From Glycomyces paridis (lineage in GTDB: Bacteria; Actinomycetota; Actinomycetes; Mycobacteriales; Micromonosporaceae): a stretch of DNA of 64,000 nucleotides. A program made the position numbers and the translations under genes. The notes below the pieces were generated by a model, which had not been told where the DNA came from, ran no database searches, and saw only the letters and a list, made by a program, of their open reading frames with translations. This document shows, piece by piece, positions 10,025 to 19,538 of this stretch. The number at the start of each line of letters is the position of its first letter. Position 1 is the first letter of the stretch. The stretch lies in the NCBI RefSeq assembly GCF_004912155.1, contig NZ_STGX01000015.1, positions 59,840 to 123,839 of the forward strand. The letters are read 5' to 3'.

Positions 10025-10617
10025 TGGCGTCCCCCGTGGCCAGGCGCGGGCAGGCGTTCGCCGAAGGGTTCGCCCTCTTCGCCGAATGCCTGCTCGCCGG
10101 CGTCTGGATCGCCCTGGCCTCGCTCCCGGTCGTCACCGCCCCCGCCGCCCTCGCCGCGGCCGCACGACACCTGGCCGCGCACGCCGACGGCGAGACCGCC
10201 AACTGGCGTACCTTCTGGGCCGACTTCCGCGCCGCATGGCGGCGCGGATGGCGCACCGGCGCCGCCATGATCGGCGCCGCCGCACTCCTGGGCCTCAACC
10301 TCCTCGTCCTCGCGCAGGAAGGCGTCCCCGCCCGGCCCGGCTTCGCCCTCGCCACCTTCGCCGTCGCGGGCCTGGCCGCCACGGTCCTGCTGCGCGCGGC
10401 CTCGGCGTGGACGCCCGCATCGCGCTGGCGGGACCTGTTCGCCCTGGCCCTGGCCCGCACCCGCGACGACCCCTCGGGGACGGCGATCCTCCTGGGCGGC
10501 GTCGTGGTCCTGACGATGTGCACGTGGGCGCTGTGGCTGCTGGCGGTCCCGATGATCGGCTGCCTGACCGGCGCGGCCGTCGCCGTCGAACGCCGCCGGC
10601 TCGCCCGCCAGGAGTAG
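10024..10617 (+). CDS. YesL-like membrane protein (DUF624)
   Basis: A 197-residue protein with four to five predicted membrane helices and the DUF624/YesL-type pattern: an N-terminal helix ending in SLPVVTAPAALAA, then an amphipathic FWADFRAAWRRGWRTG loop. YesL proteins accompany CUT1 transporters of rhamnogalacturonan and other plant sugars in Bacillus; their exact role is unknown. The GTG overlaps the permease stop (TAGTG), so it is part of the transporter unit. Function left open; family assignment is by eye. Confidence 0.65.
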   Translation: MASPVARRGQAFAEGFALFAECLLAGVWIALASLPVVTAPAALAAAARHLAAHADGETANWRTFWADFRAAWRRGWRTGAAMIGAAALLGLNLLVLAQEGVPARPGFALATFAVAGLAATVLLRAASAWTPASRWRDLFALALARTRDDPSGTAILLGGVVVLTMCTWALWLLAVPMIGCLTGAAVAVERRRLARQE

Positions 10618-10778
10618 GAGGCCCGCCGCCGTCTCCTGCCGCAGGAGGACCCGAGTTCCTTCCAGCGACGGGCGTCGATGCTTGCTAGCGTTGGGGGAGG
10701 AGCAACCCCCCTTGTCCGACAAGCAGGCACGAGGCCCGCCGGCTCCCTCGGGCGCCGTGCCGCCGCACGGAGGCACCC

Positions 10779-11390
10779 ATGTCCGTCCCACCCGACAGCC
10801 CTCGCACCCGACCCGGCGTCGTCACCGCCGCCGTCGCCCTCCAGATCCTCCTCGCGCTCTTCCTCGTCCTCCAGTCCGTCGCCGGCCTGATGTACGGCGC
10901 CGACGCCCAGGCCGCGGCCGAAGCCGAACTCGCCGACCAGGGCTACGCCATGTCCGACCTGCCCGAGGGCACGACCTTCGAAGGCGGCGGGGCCGCCGCC
11001 TGGGCCCCGATCGTCTTCGCCGCCCTCCTGGTGGTCCTGGCGCTGCTCAACGGCGCCGGGAAGCGCCCCGCCCGCATCCTGACGTGGGTCGTGCAGCCGC
11101 TCGTCCTCGTGTGCGGCGGCTTCCTGTTCGTCTCCCAGGCGCTCGCCGCCACGTTCATGGAGGCCGGCATCGAAGCGGGCGGCGGCCCCGAAGACCTCGA
11201 CGCCCAAGCCCTCGTCGACGCCCTCGGCGGCGTCTACCCCGTCTGGGCCGACATCGCCTCCTACGGCGCGTTCGCACTCGCGACGGCCGGATCGATCGCC
11301 GTGATCGTCCTCCTCGCCGTCCCCGCTGCGAACGCGTTCTTCCGCAAGGAGACCCCGCAGACGTTCATCCCCGGCGCCCCGCCGGCCTGA
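10779..11390 (+). CDS. membrane protein of unknown function, four helices
   Basis: A 203-residue protein with four hydrophobic stretches (about residues 14-38, 72-90, 104-125 and 160-185) and an acidic, Ala-rich extracytoplasmic loop between helices 1 and 2. Not recognised. It follows a 161-base gap after the rhamnose operon, so it probably has its own promoter, and it ends before a strong terminator. ATG at 10779 follows GGAGGCACCC. Confidence 0.7.
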   Translation: MSVPPDSPRTRPGVVTAAVALQILLALFLVLQSVAGLMYGADAQAAAEAELADQGYAMSDLPEGTTFEGGGAAAWAPIVFAALLVVLALLNGAGKRPARILTWVVQPLVLVCGGFLFVSQALAATFMEAGIEAGGGPEDLDAQALVDALGGVYPVWADIASYGAFALATAGSIAVIVLLAVPAANAFFRKETPQTFIPGAPPA

Positions 11391-11401
11391 CCGAGGCCCC
11401 G

Positions 11402-11430
11402 CCCGGGCCGGCCCGACGGGCCGGCCCGGG
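11402..11430 (+). terminator. intrinsic terminator after the membrane-protein gene
   Basis: A perfect 13-bp GC stem (11402-11414 / 11418-11430) with a three-base loop is followed by TTGTTT. It closes the upstream transcription unit. Confidence 0.8.
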
Positions 11431-11773
11431 TTGTTTCCCGTCACGTTTTCCCCCCGCCCCACCCGACCCAGGGCCCCCGCGCCCTCCCCACTGGAGCGAG
11501 CGGCGGCGCCCCCAGCTCGCCAAAGGGACGCCACCGCCCGCGAACGGCCCCCGGTGACGGCGCGCATCAACTCGGTACGGACGTCGGAGGCGGCGGCTAG
11601 AATCGCGGAACACCCACCGAACCGATCCGAAGGGTCACGCAGCGCACGGCACCCGAGCCCGCGGCGGCCCCACGATCACGCACAGCACGGACCGCCCGCC
11701 CGCCCGGCGGGCGAGAGGAGACCGACCCAGGGCCGCCGTCGGAGCGCGACGCCGGGCCGCCGAGAGGACCGCC
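11431..11773. other. 343-base intergenic region before the phosphatidyltransferase gene
   Basis: No gene-like frame is convincing here. A -10-like TAGAAT at 11598-11603 could serve the downstream gene, giving a leader of about 165 bases; no clear -35, repeat or RNA motif was seen. Confidence 0.4.
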
Positions 11774-12379
11774 TTGAGCAAGTCAGCATCAGCGCCGCCC
11801 GGCTGGGGCGTGTGGACGTGGCCCAACCTGGTCACGGCCGTCCGACTGCTCGGCATCCCCCTGTTCTGCTACCTGCTGCTGGCCACCGAGTACTACTGGC
11901 AGGCCGCCCTCGTCCTCGCCGTCGGCGGCGGCACCGACTGGGTCGACGGCCAGATGGCCCGCCACATGAACCAGGTCTCCAAACTCGGGCGCCTGCTCGA
12001 CCCGTTCGTCGACCGCCTCTACATCCTCTCCTCGCTCCTGGTCCTCACCTTCATCGGCCTGCTCCCGTGGCTGTTCACCGCCGCCGTCCTCCTGAGGGAG
12101 GCCGTCCTGGTGACCATCGTCATCGTCCTGCGCTGGCACGGCTACGCCCCGCCCCAGGTCCACTTCCTCGGCAAGAGCGCCACCACCGTCGTCTTCATGT
12201 CCTTCCCCGTCCTTGTCATCGCCGGACTCGTCGACGACGCCTCGGCGTGGGCCGCCCCCCTGGGCTGGGCCCTGGCCTGGTGGGGCCTGGGCCTGTACTG
12301 GCTCGCCGCCCTCGTCTACCTGCGCCAGGCCGCCGGACTGCTCCGCGCGGGCGCCCCCCGCGCCGACGCCCTCGCCTGA
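11774..12379 (+). CDS. pgsA: CDP-alcohol phosphatidyltransferase (PgsA-type)
   Basis: A 201-residue integral membrane enzyme. It has the complete family motif D-x2-DG-x2-AR-x8-G-x3-D-x3-D within residues 55-78 (DWVDGQMAR through DPFVDRL), whose Asp residues bind the metal and the CDP-diacylglycerol. About five membrane helices follow. It makes a phosphatidyl lipid, most likely phosphatidylglycerophosphate or cardiolipin; the acceptor cannot be told from sequence alone. Start is TTG at 11774 after AGAGGACC. Position before gcvH and garA matches PgsA2 in mycobacteria (Rv1822). Confidence 0.85.
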   Translation: MSKSASAPPGWGVWTWPNLVTAVRLLGIPLFCYLLLATEYYWQAALVLAVGGGTDWVDGQMARHMNQVSKLGRLLDPFVDRLYILSSLLVLTFIGLLPWLFTAAVLLREAVLVTIVIVLRWHGYAPPQVHFLGKSATTVVFMSFPVLVIAGLVDDASAWAAPLGWALAWWGLGLYWLAALVYLRQAAGLLRAGAPRADALA

Positions 12380-12492
12380 GGAGCGCCTCCGTCACCCCGA
12401 TCGGCCCCGGCGCGCAGCCCGCCGCGACGGGCGATACGGTCATGGGCGTCCGACCCGCGCGATACGGCGGGTTTCTCAGAGGGGAGCGCCAG

Positions 12493-12873
12493 GTGATTCC
12501 GGAGCAACTGCGTTACACCGCGGAGCACGAGTGGGTCGAGGAGCGCGGCCAGGCCCGCGTCGTCCGCATCGGCATCACCGACTTCGCGCAGAACGCGCTC
12601 GGCGACGTCGTATACGTCCAGCTCCCGGAGGCAGGCACCGAGGTGCGGGCCGGCGACGTGGTCGGCGAAGTCGAGTCGACCAAGAGCGTCTCCGACGTGT
12701 ACGCTCCGTTGACCGGTAAGATTCTTGCGTGCAATGACGAATTGTCGGAATCCCCGGAATTGGTGAACAGCGACCCCTATGCGGCGGGCTGGATGTTCGA
12801 CATCGAAGTCGAGGATGCAGGCTCGCTCACCGCTTTGCTCGACGCCGGAGCGTATGCGAAGCTTACGGAGTGA
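12493..12873 (+). CDS. gcvH: glycine cleavage system H protein
   Basis: A 126-residue lipoyl-carrier protein that shuttles the aminomethyl group between P, T and L proteins. The lipoylated Lys64 lies in VGEVESTKSVSDVYAP, and the opening YTAEHEWV is typical. Start GTG 12493 after GGGGAGCGCC. It precedes garA by 34 bases, the arrangement seen in mycobacteria and streptomycetes. The T and L proteins are not in the window. Confidence 0.94.
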   Translation: MIPEQLRYTAEHEWVEERGQARVVRIGITDFAQNALGDVVYVQLPEAGTEVRAGDVVGEVESTKSVSDVYAPLTGKILACNDELSESPELVNSDPYAAGWMFDIEVEDAGSLTALLDAGAYAKLTE

Positions 12874-12907
12874 CCAGAGGGTCCAGACTTGTAGAAGGTG
12901 GCAATCC

Positions 12908-13345
12908 ATGACGCGTTCGAATGACGAGTTCCCTCCGCCGGATGTGACGGCCACGATGAACCTGTCCGCTCTCCAGGAGAGCGGCGAGGTCGATGCGGAA
13001 CTCAATTCCGCCCGCCTGGCGGACTCGCTCCCCGCGGGCACCGCGCTGCTGATCGTCCGCCGCGGACCGAACGCAGGCGCGCGCTTCCTGCTCAACCAAG
13101 AAGTGACGACCTCCGGGCGCCACCCCGACTCCGACATCTTCCTCGACGACGTCACCGTCTCGCGGCGCCACGCCGAGTTCCACCGCGACGCCGCCGGATT
13201 CACCGTCCGCGACGTCGGCAGCCTCAACGGCACCTACGTCAACCGCGAACGCGTGGAGACCGCGGGCCTGGGCAACGGCGACGAGGTCCAGATCGGCAAG
13301 TTCCGCCTCGTGTTCGTCTCGGGCCCCAAACCGGCCGCCGCCTGA
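12908..13345 (+). CDS. garA: FHA-domain glycolysis/TCA regulator GarA/OdhI
   Basis: A 145-residue protein with an unstructured acidic N-terminus and a C-terminal FHA domain (TSGRHPDSDIFLDDVTVSRRHAEF, then NGTYVN). Homologues bind and inhibit 2-oxoglutarate dehydrogenase and stimulate glutamate metabolism until Ser/Thr kinases phosphorylate an N-terminal Thr (ETTSV motif), upon which the FHA domain folds back on it. Here the equivalent segment reads PDVTATMNL, so the Thr is kept in a divergent motif. Sits between gcvH and the nuclease gene as in other actinobacteria. Confidence 0.9.
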   Translation: MTRSNDEFPPPDVTATMNLSALQESGEVDAELNSARLADSLPAGTALLIVRRGPNAGARFLLNQEVTTSGRHPDSDIFLDDVTVSRRHAEFHRDAAGFTVRDVGSLNGTYVNRERVETAGLGNGDEVQIGKFRLVFVSGPKPAAA

Positions 13346-13491
13346 CCACCCCCGCCCCGCCCCCGGAGCGCTCCCCAAGCGCGCAGGCGGACAACGGGAC
13401 CGTCGAGTAGGCTGTGAGACCCAGGACCCGCCCGGGACCTCCCGTGGCGGGTCCGACAGGCAGTGGACGCACACCCGTTGGAGGCGAACCG

Positions 13492-13962
13492 GTGCGGATG
13501 ATGACCGTAGTCGGGGTCCGCGTGGAACTCCCGAGCAACCAGCCGGTGGTCCTGCTCAAAGAGGCCGAAGGCAACCGGTACCTCCCGATCTGGATCGGCA
13601 CCGTCGAGGCCGCCGCCATCGCCTACCAGCAGCAGGACGTGCAACTGGCCCGCCCGCTCACCCACGACCTCATGCGCGACGTCCTCGACGCCCTCGACAC
13701 CACCCTCACCTCCGTCGAGATCACCGAACTGCGCGACACCGTCTACTTCGCCGAACTCGTCCTCGACGGGCGCACCCGCGTCTCCTCGCGCTCCTCGGAC
13801 GCCATCGCGCTCGCGCTGCGGACCGAGGCCCCGATCTGGTGCGCCGACGCCGTCCTCGACGAGGCCGGCGTGGTCCTGCCCGACACCCAGGAGGACGAAG
13901 TGGAGAAGTTCCGCGAGTTCCTCGAAGAGGTCACCCCCGAGGACTTCGGCGAGGGCCGCTAA
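13492..13962 (+). CDS. bifunctional nuclease family protein (DUF151)
   Basis: A 156-residue protein of the DUF151 family, related to plant bifunctional nuclease BBD and to Rv1829. Family features seen are LLKEAEGNRYLPIWIGTVEAAAI near the N-terminus and the SRSSDAIALALRTEAPI helix. Start GTG 13492 has GGAGG seven bases upstream; two ATGs just inside are too far from it. A -10-like TAGGCT at 13408-13413 may give it its own promoter. Biochemical role in bacteria is uncertain. Confidence 0.85.
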   Translation: MRMMTVVGVRVELPSNQPVVLLKEAEGNRYLPIWIGTVEAAAIAYQQQDVQLARPLTHDLMRDVLDALDTTLTSVEITELRDTVYFAELVLDGRTRVSSRSSDAIALALRTEAPIWCADAVLDEAGVVLPDTQEDEVEKFREFLEEVTPEDFGEGR

Positions 13963-14055
13963 CCGCCCCGAAGTTTTCTCTCGTTCAGCCCATGGTGGAG
14001 GGTTCGGACGCTACGCTCACCTTCGTAACGCCAGGTCGTGCGCGGGGAGGAAGCG

Positions 14056-14613
<558 letters not shown>

Positions 14614-14639
14614 CCTACCATGGCCGCAGAGCCGGAAAG

Positions 14640-14785
14640 ACTGGTGGGAGAGTCCGCGCGGCCCCGAAACCGCCCTGTGGGGCGGCCCGGGGCCCGGCGC
14701 GGCACCGAAGGGGCAAGACTTCTCTCCGAACCTCTCAGGTAACAGGACCGCCCGTCATTGGCCGCTCTGAAACCGGACAGTGCCA
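14640..14785 (+). ncRNA. glycine riboswitch (single aptamer) of gcvP
   Basis: The segment has the glycine aptamer hallmarks in order: GGGAGAGT near 14647, the GAAGGGGCAAG core near 14706-14718, then CTCTCAGGTAACAGGACCG at 14732-14750. Only one full aptamer is visible; the CCGCTCTGAAACCGGACAG stretch that follows could be the partial ghost aptamer of type-1 singlets. It lies in the 5' leader of the glycine decarboxylase gene, its usual actinobacterial partner, so glycine should switch expression on. Confidence 0.88.
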
Positions 14786-14809
14786 ACGCACGGCTGGCAA
14801 GCCGCGGCA

Positions 14810-14853
14810 CCGGTGACAGATGAGGGATGCGTTCACGCACCGCCTGTCACCGG
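14810..14853 (+). promoter_or_regulatory. ribosome-site hairpin of the glycine riboswitch
   Basis: CCGGTGACAG (14810-14819) pairs perfectly with CTGTCACCGG (14844-14853). The right arm overlaps the start of the GGAGGG ribosome site (14852-14857) of gcvP, and a smaller TGCG/CGCA hairpin sits in the loop. This is a good candidate for the expression platform acting on translation. Confidence 0.6.
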
Positions 14854-14865
14854 AGGGAACCCGAG

Positions 14866-17685
14866 TTGTCTTTCGCCGCACGCCACATCGGCACCAGCGC
14901 CGCAGACCAGGACGCCATGCTCAAGGCCGTCGGCCAGCCCAGCATCGAAGCGCTCATGGACGCCTGCATGCCCGACCTCATCCGCTCAGCGGGCGACCTC
15001 GGCCTGCCCCCGGCGGTCTCCGAGACCGAGGCGCAGGCCGAACTGCGGGCCCTCGCCGGCCGCAACCGGCCGCTGCGGTCGATGATCGGCCTGGGCTACC
15101 ACGGCACCCACACCCCCGCGGTCCTGCGCCGCAACATCCTGGAGAACCCCTCCTGGTACACCGCCTACACGCCCTACCAGGCCGAGATCTCCCAAGGCCG
15201 GCTCGAAGCCCTCCTGAACTTCCAGACCGTCGTCACCGACCTGACCGGCCTCGACGTCGCCGGGGCGAGCCTCCTGGACGAGTCCACCGCCGCCGCCGAG
15301 GCGATGCTGCTCGCGCGGCGGGCCGCCAAGAAGACCACCGGAAACGTCTTCGCCGTCGACCACCGCGTCCTGCCCCAGACCATCGCCGTCCTCAAGACCC
15401 GCGCCGAACCGCTCGGCATCGACCTCGTCGTCGCCGACCTCGACTTCCCTGCCGATCAGCCTCCGCTGACCGGCGCGTTCGGGTTCCTGGCCCAGTACCC
15501 CGCTACCGACGGGTCCGCCCTGGACCTGTGCGCCCTCGCCGCCATGGTGCACTCCTGGGGCGGCCTGCTGGTCACCGCCGCGGATCTGCTCTCGCTGGCG
15601 GTGCTGGAAGCGCCGGGCGCGCAGGGGGCTGACATCGCGGTCGGCTCGACGCAACGGTTCGGGATGCCCATGGGCTTCGGCGGCCCGCACGCCGGATACA
15701 TGGCCGTGCGCGACACCTTCCAGCGCCAACTGCCCGGGCGCCTGGTCGGCGTCTCCCGCGACTCCGGCGACAATCCCGCGCTGCGCCTCGCCCTCCAGGC
15801 CCGCGAACAGCACATCCGCCGCGAGAAGGCCACCAGCAACATCTGCACCGCCCAGGTGCTCCCGGCCGTCGTCGCAGCCTCGTACGCGGTCTGGCACGGA
15901 CCGGAAGGCCTCCGTGCGATCGCCGAACACGCCGCCGGGCATGCCGCGCGGCTGGACGCCTCGCTGCAAAGCGCGGGAATCGCACTCGCGGCGGAACGGG
16001 CGTTCGACACCGTCGCCGCCGTCGTACCCGGCCGCGCCGACGCCGTCATCGCAGCAGCCGCCGACCGGGGCGTCAACGTGCGCCGCATCGACGCCGACAC
16101 CGTCGGCGTCTCTTGCGACGAGACCACCACCGAGGCCGATCTTCAGGCCGTTTGCGAGGCGTTCGGGGTTCCGCTGGCGGACCCGTTCGACGGCGATCCG
16201 GTTCCTTTCGGACTGCGCCGCACCAGCGCGTTCCTGACCCACCCGGTGTTCACCGCACACCACTCCGAGACGGCGATGATGCGCTACCTCAAGCGCCTCG
16301 CCGACATGGACTACGGGCTCGACCGGGGCATGATCCCGCTCGGGTCGTGCACGATGAAGCTCAACGCCGCCGCCGAGATGGAGCCGATCTCATGGCCCGA
16401 GTTCGCCGACGTGCACCCGCTCGCCCCGGCCGACCAGACCGAGGGCTGGCGGGCCCTGATCGACCAACTCGAAGGCTGGCTCGCCGAGGTGTGCGGGTAC
16501 GCGGCCGTCTCCGTGCAGCCGAACGCCGGCTCGCAAGGCGAGCTCGCCGGGCTGCTGGCGATCCGCGCCTGGCAGGCCGACCGCGGCCAGGCCGGGCGGG
16601 ACGTGTGCCTCATCCCCGCCAGCGCGCACGGCACGAACGCCGCCTCGGCGGTGCTCGCCGGGATGCGCGTGGTCGTGGTGGCGTGCGACGAGGCCGGGAA
16701 CGTGGACCTGGGCGACCTCGACGCCAAGATCGGCGCGCACGCCGACGACCTGGCGGCCATCATGGTCACGTATCCGTCGACGCACGGGGTGTACGAGGCG
16801 ACCATCGGCGAGGTGTGCGCGCGGGTGCACGACGCGGGCGGGCAGGTGTACGTCGACGGCGCGAACCTGAATGCGCTGCTGGGGTGGGCGAAGCCGGGCC
16901 GTTTCGGTGCGGACGTGTCGCACCTGAACCTGCACAAGACGTTCTGCATTCCGCACGGCGGCGGCGGTCCGGGCGTGGGCCCGGTGGCGGTGGCCGAGCA
17001 CCTGGCGCCGTTCCTGCCTTCGGACCCGATGGGCGAGGCCGGTGCGGTGGGACCGGTGTCGCAGGCGCGGTGGGGGAGTGCGGGCATCCTTCAGATCCCG
17101 TGGATGTACCTGCGGATGATGGGTTCGGCGGGGGTGACGGCGGCGACGTCGTCGGCGGTGCTCGCGGCGAACTACGTGGCGGCGCGGCTGCGGGAGCACT
17201 TCCCGGTGCTGTACGCGGGCGCGCACGGGCTGGTGGCGCACGAGTGCATCCTGGATCTGCGGGAGTTGACGAAGCGGTCGGGGGTGAGCGTGGAGGACGT
17301 GGCGAAGCGGTTGATCGACTACGGGTTCCATGCGCCGACGATGTCCTTCCCGGTGGCGGGGACGTTGATGGTGGAGCCGACCGAGTCGGAGGACCTGGCC
17401 GAGCTCGACCGGTTCTGCGAGGCGATGATCGCCATTCGCGGCGAGATCGAGGCGGTGGCCTCGGGTGCGGTGGCGGTGGAGGATTCGGCGTTGCGGGCGG
17501 CGCCGCACACGGCGGCGGTGGTGACCGCGGACGTGTGGGATCGGGCGTATTCGCGGGCCGAGGCGGCGTGGCCGGCGGGGGTGTCGGCCGCGAAGTACTG
17601 GCCGCCGGTGGGCCGGATCGACAATGCGTGGGGGGATCGGAACCTGGCGTGCACGTGCCCGCCGATCGAGGCGTACGGGGCCTAG
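14866..17685 (+). CDS. gcvP: glycine dehydrogenase (decarboxylating), P protein
   Basis: A 939-residue full-length P protein that decarboxylates glycine with PLP and loads the aminomethyl group onto GcvH. The N-terminal half-domain starts with [17 protein letters not shown]; the C-terminal half carries the PLP Lys near residue 691 in [16 protein letters not shown]. Start is TTG at 14866, eight bases after GGAGGG, and lies under riboswitch control. Codons shift from mostly C-ending to mostly G-ending in the last third, a style continued by the next gene. Confidence 0.93.
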   Translation: MSFAARHIGTSAADQDAMLKAVGQPSIEALMDACMPDLIRSAGDLGLPPAVSETEAQAELRALAGRNRPLRSMIGLGYHGTHTPAVLRRNILENPSWYTAYTPYQAEISQGRLEALLNFQTVVTDLTGLDVAGASLLDESTAAAEAMLLARRAAKKTTGNVFAVDHRVLPQTIAVLKTRAEPLGIDLVVADLDFPADQPPLTGAFGFLAQYPATDGSALDLCALAAMVHSWGGLLVTAADLLSLAVLEAPGAQGADIAVGSTQRFGMPMGFGGPHAGYMAVRDTFQRQLPGRLVGVSRDSGDNPALRLALQAREQHIRREKATSNICTAQVLPAVVAASYAVWHGPEGLRAIAEHAAGHAARLDASLQSAGIALAAERAFDTVAAVVPGRADAVIAAAADRGVNVRRIDADTVGVSCDETTTEADLQAVCEAFGVPLADPFDGDPVPFGLRRTSAFLTHPVFTAHHSETAMMRYLKRLADMDYGLDRGMIPLGSCTMKLNAAAEMEPISWPEFADVHPLAPADQTEGWRALIDQLEGWLAEVCGYAAVSVQPNAGSQGELAGLLAIRAWQADRGQAGRDVCLIPASAHGTNAASAVLAGMRVVVVACDEAGNVDLGDLDAKIGAHADDLAAIMVTYPSTHGVYEATIGEVCARVHDAGGQVYVDGANLNALLGWAKPGRFGADVSHLNLHKTFCIPHGGGGPGVGPVAVAEHLAPFLPSDPMGEAGAVGPVSQARWGSAGILQIPWMYLRMMGSAGVTAATSSAVLAANYVAARLREHFPVLYAGAHGLVAHECILDLRELTKRSGVSVEDVAKRLIDYGFHAPTMSFPVAGTLMVEPTESEDLAELDRFCEAMIAIRGEIEAVASGAVAVEDSALRAAPHTAAVVTADVWDRAYSRAEAAWPAGVSAAKYWPPVGRIDNAWGDRNLACTCPPIEAYGA

Positions 17686-17705
17686 TCGCCGCGCGTTCGT
17701 CGAGG

Positions 17706-17730
17706 GCCCCGCTCGCACTGTGAGCGGGGC
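17706..17730 (+). terminator. stem-loop after gcvP
   Basis: A 9-bp perfect stem (17706-17714 / 17722-17730) with a seven-base loop lies 20 bases after the gcvP stop. No T-run follows, so termination strength is uncertain. Confidence 0.55.
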
Positions 17731-17784
17731 TCCGATCTGCTGGTTCTAGACTGGGCGCCGACGGTTCCCCCAGGAGTGAAGCTG

Positions 17785-19464
17785 ATGGTTTTCGGTACTG
17801 CGCGTGCGGTGAAGTCGCACCGGCTAGGGCGGCGGCGCAAGAAGGGCGGCTCGCGGCTGCCGGTGGCGCCGTGGATCGTGATCACGCTGGTGTGCGTGCT
17901 GGTCGCCTCCGGGCTGACGTGGGGGTTCATGACGCTCCTGCGGTCAGGGTGCTCGGGTTCGGTGTACCGGGTGACGGTGGCGGCGGCGCCGAGCATCGCG
18001 GCGGCGGTCGACGACGCGGCGCAGGAGTGGGAGGCGACGCAGCCCGAGGTCGAGGGCGAGTGCGTGGGCGTGGAGGTGCAGGAGGTGTCGGCGGCGGCGG
18101 CCTCGCGCGGGATCTTGGGCGTGTGGGACCAGAAGTCGCTGGGGCCGCCGCCGATCGCGTGGGTGCCCGATTCGCAGGCATGGGCGTCGTGGGTGGGCTC
18201 CAGTGAGGCGACGGCCGGGTACGTGTCCTCGGACCCGGTGGTGCTGGGTCAGGCGACGTCGGTGCTGGCGGTGCCGGAGTCGACGGCCGACGCGCTGGGC
18301 TGGCTGGGGGGCCAGCCGCCGTCGTGGGCGGACGTGCTCGATGCGGCGCTCGCCGGTGACGTCGATCTGGCGGCGGCGAATCCGCGCACGTCCACTGAAG
18401 GCCTGGTGGCGATGCTGAACGCGACTTCGGACGGCGAGGGCGGGTTCTCCGAGGAGGCGTTGGCGTCGTATACGGCGGCGATCGAGGCGGGGTCGGTGGC
18501 CGACGACGCTTCGGAGCAGTTGGCGGCGTACGCCGAGTCGGGCGAGGCGGGGCAGGTGTTCACGACCCTGGGCTACCAGGTGGACAACTTCAACGCGACG
18601 AGCGGCATGGAGGAGCAGCTGGTGCCGGTGACGCCCAGCGGGTCCTCGGTGGCAGCGGTGGCGACGTACCTGGTGCTGGGGGGCACGAGCTGGGTGTCGG
18701 AGTCGGACGCGTCGATCGCGGGGCGGTTCGGTTCGTTCCTGGCCGGTGCGGTGGCGGACGGGTCGTTCTCGGCGATCGAGTTGACGCCGGCCGAGGACGG
18801 TGCGGCGGCGCTGGCGCAGGCGACGCCGGAGGCGGTGGGCCAGGCGGTGCGGTCGTGGCAGGAGGGCCGCCAGGACCTCAACGTGCTGTTCCTGGTGGAC
18901 CGGTCGTCGCGGATGGGCGAGGAGACGACCGACTACGGCGGTGAGAGCGACGTGTCGGTGGCCGACGCGGCGATCCGCATGGCGGTGGACATGGTCGAGG
19001 ACATGGAGTCGACGTCGCGGGCCGGGCTGTGGGAGTTCGGGGTCGGGGCCGACGGCGATGCGAACTGGCGGGCGGTGACCGACCAGGCCGAGATGTCCGA
19101 CGGCAACCGCGAGGCGTTGCGCAACGACCTGTGGGCGGTTTCGGAGAACGAGGAGTACGAGGGCACGTCGCCGCTGTACGGCGCCTTGGAGGCGGCGTAC
19201 GGGTACATGGGCGAGCACGCGGCCGACGGCTCGGTCAACGTGGTGGTGGTCTTGACGAACAACGTGGAGGACACCGCGTCGCCGCCGACGGTGGGGGAGA
19301 CGGCCGAGACGCTCGCTTCGATGGCGGGTGCGGCGACGGTGTACACGGTCGGGTTCGGGGACGCGAACGCGGACAACCTCGCGCTGCTGGCCGAGGCGAC
19401 GGGCGGCGCGTATGTCGAGGCGCCGTCCGAGGGCGGTGTCCTGGAGGCGATCGGCGCCCCGTAG
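17785..19464 (+). CDS. membrane-anchored binding-protein/vWA protein
   Basis: A 559-residue protein: a basic cytoplasmic leader, one membrane helix (about residues 30-50), a substrate-binding-protein-like domain to about 360, then a von Willebrand factor A domain (NVLFLVDRSSRMGEE to the C-terminus). The metal-site motif reads D-R-S-S-R, so the third residue of DxSxS is Arg rather than Ser. Such proteins are common in actinomycetes and thought to act outside the membrane, possibly in adhesion or complex assembly; no precise role is known. CAGGAG precedes the ATG at 17785. Confidence 0.75.
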   Translation: MVFGTARAVKSHRLGRRRKKGGSRLPVAPWIVITLVCVLVASGLTWGFMTLLRSGCSGSVYRVTVAAAPSIAAAVDDAAQEWEATQPEVEGECVGVEVQEVSAAAASRGILGVWDQKSLGPPPIAWVPDSQAWASWVGSSEATAGYVSSDPVVLGQATSVLAVPESTADALGWLGGQPPSWADVLDAALAGDVDLAAANPRTSTEGLVAMLNATSDGEGGFSEEALASYTAAIEAGSVADDASEQLAAYAESGEAGQVFTTLGYQVDNFNATSGMEEQLVPVTPSGSSVAAVATYLVLGGTSWVSESDASIAGRFGSFLAGAVADGSFSAIELTPAEDGAAALAQATPEAVGQAVRSWQEGRQDLNVLFLVDRSSRMGEETTDYGGESDVSVADAAIRMAVDMVEDMESTSRAGLWEFGVGADGDANWRAVTDQAEMSDGNREALRNDLWAVSENEEYEGTSPLYGALEAAYGYMGEHAADGSVNVVVVLTNNVEDTASPPTVGETAETLASMAGAATVYTVGFGDANADNLALLAEATGGAYVEAPSEGGVLEAIGAP

Positions 19465-19538
19465 CGGGTGACCGGGGCCACCGGGGAGGACCCGTTCGCG
19501 ATCTTGGCGTGCGGCCGGGCCTGGGCGACACTAGAGCG

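Noticed and set aside
10633..10647. CTCCTGC/GCAGGAG hairpin after the YesL-like gene
   Set aside because: Loop is too short for the full stem and no T-run follows; too weak to call a terminator.
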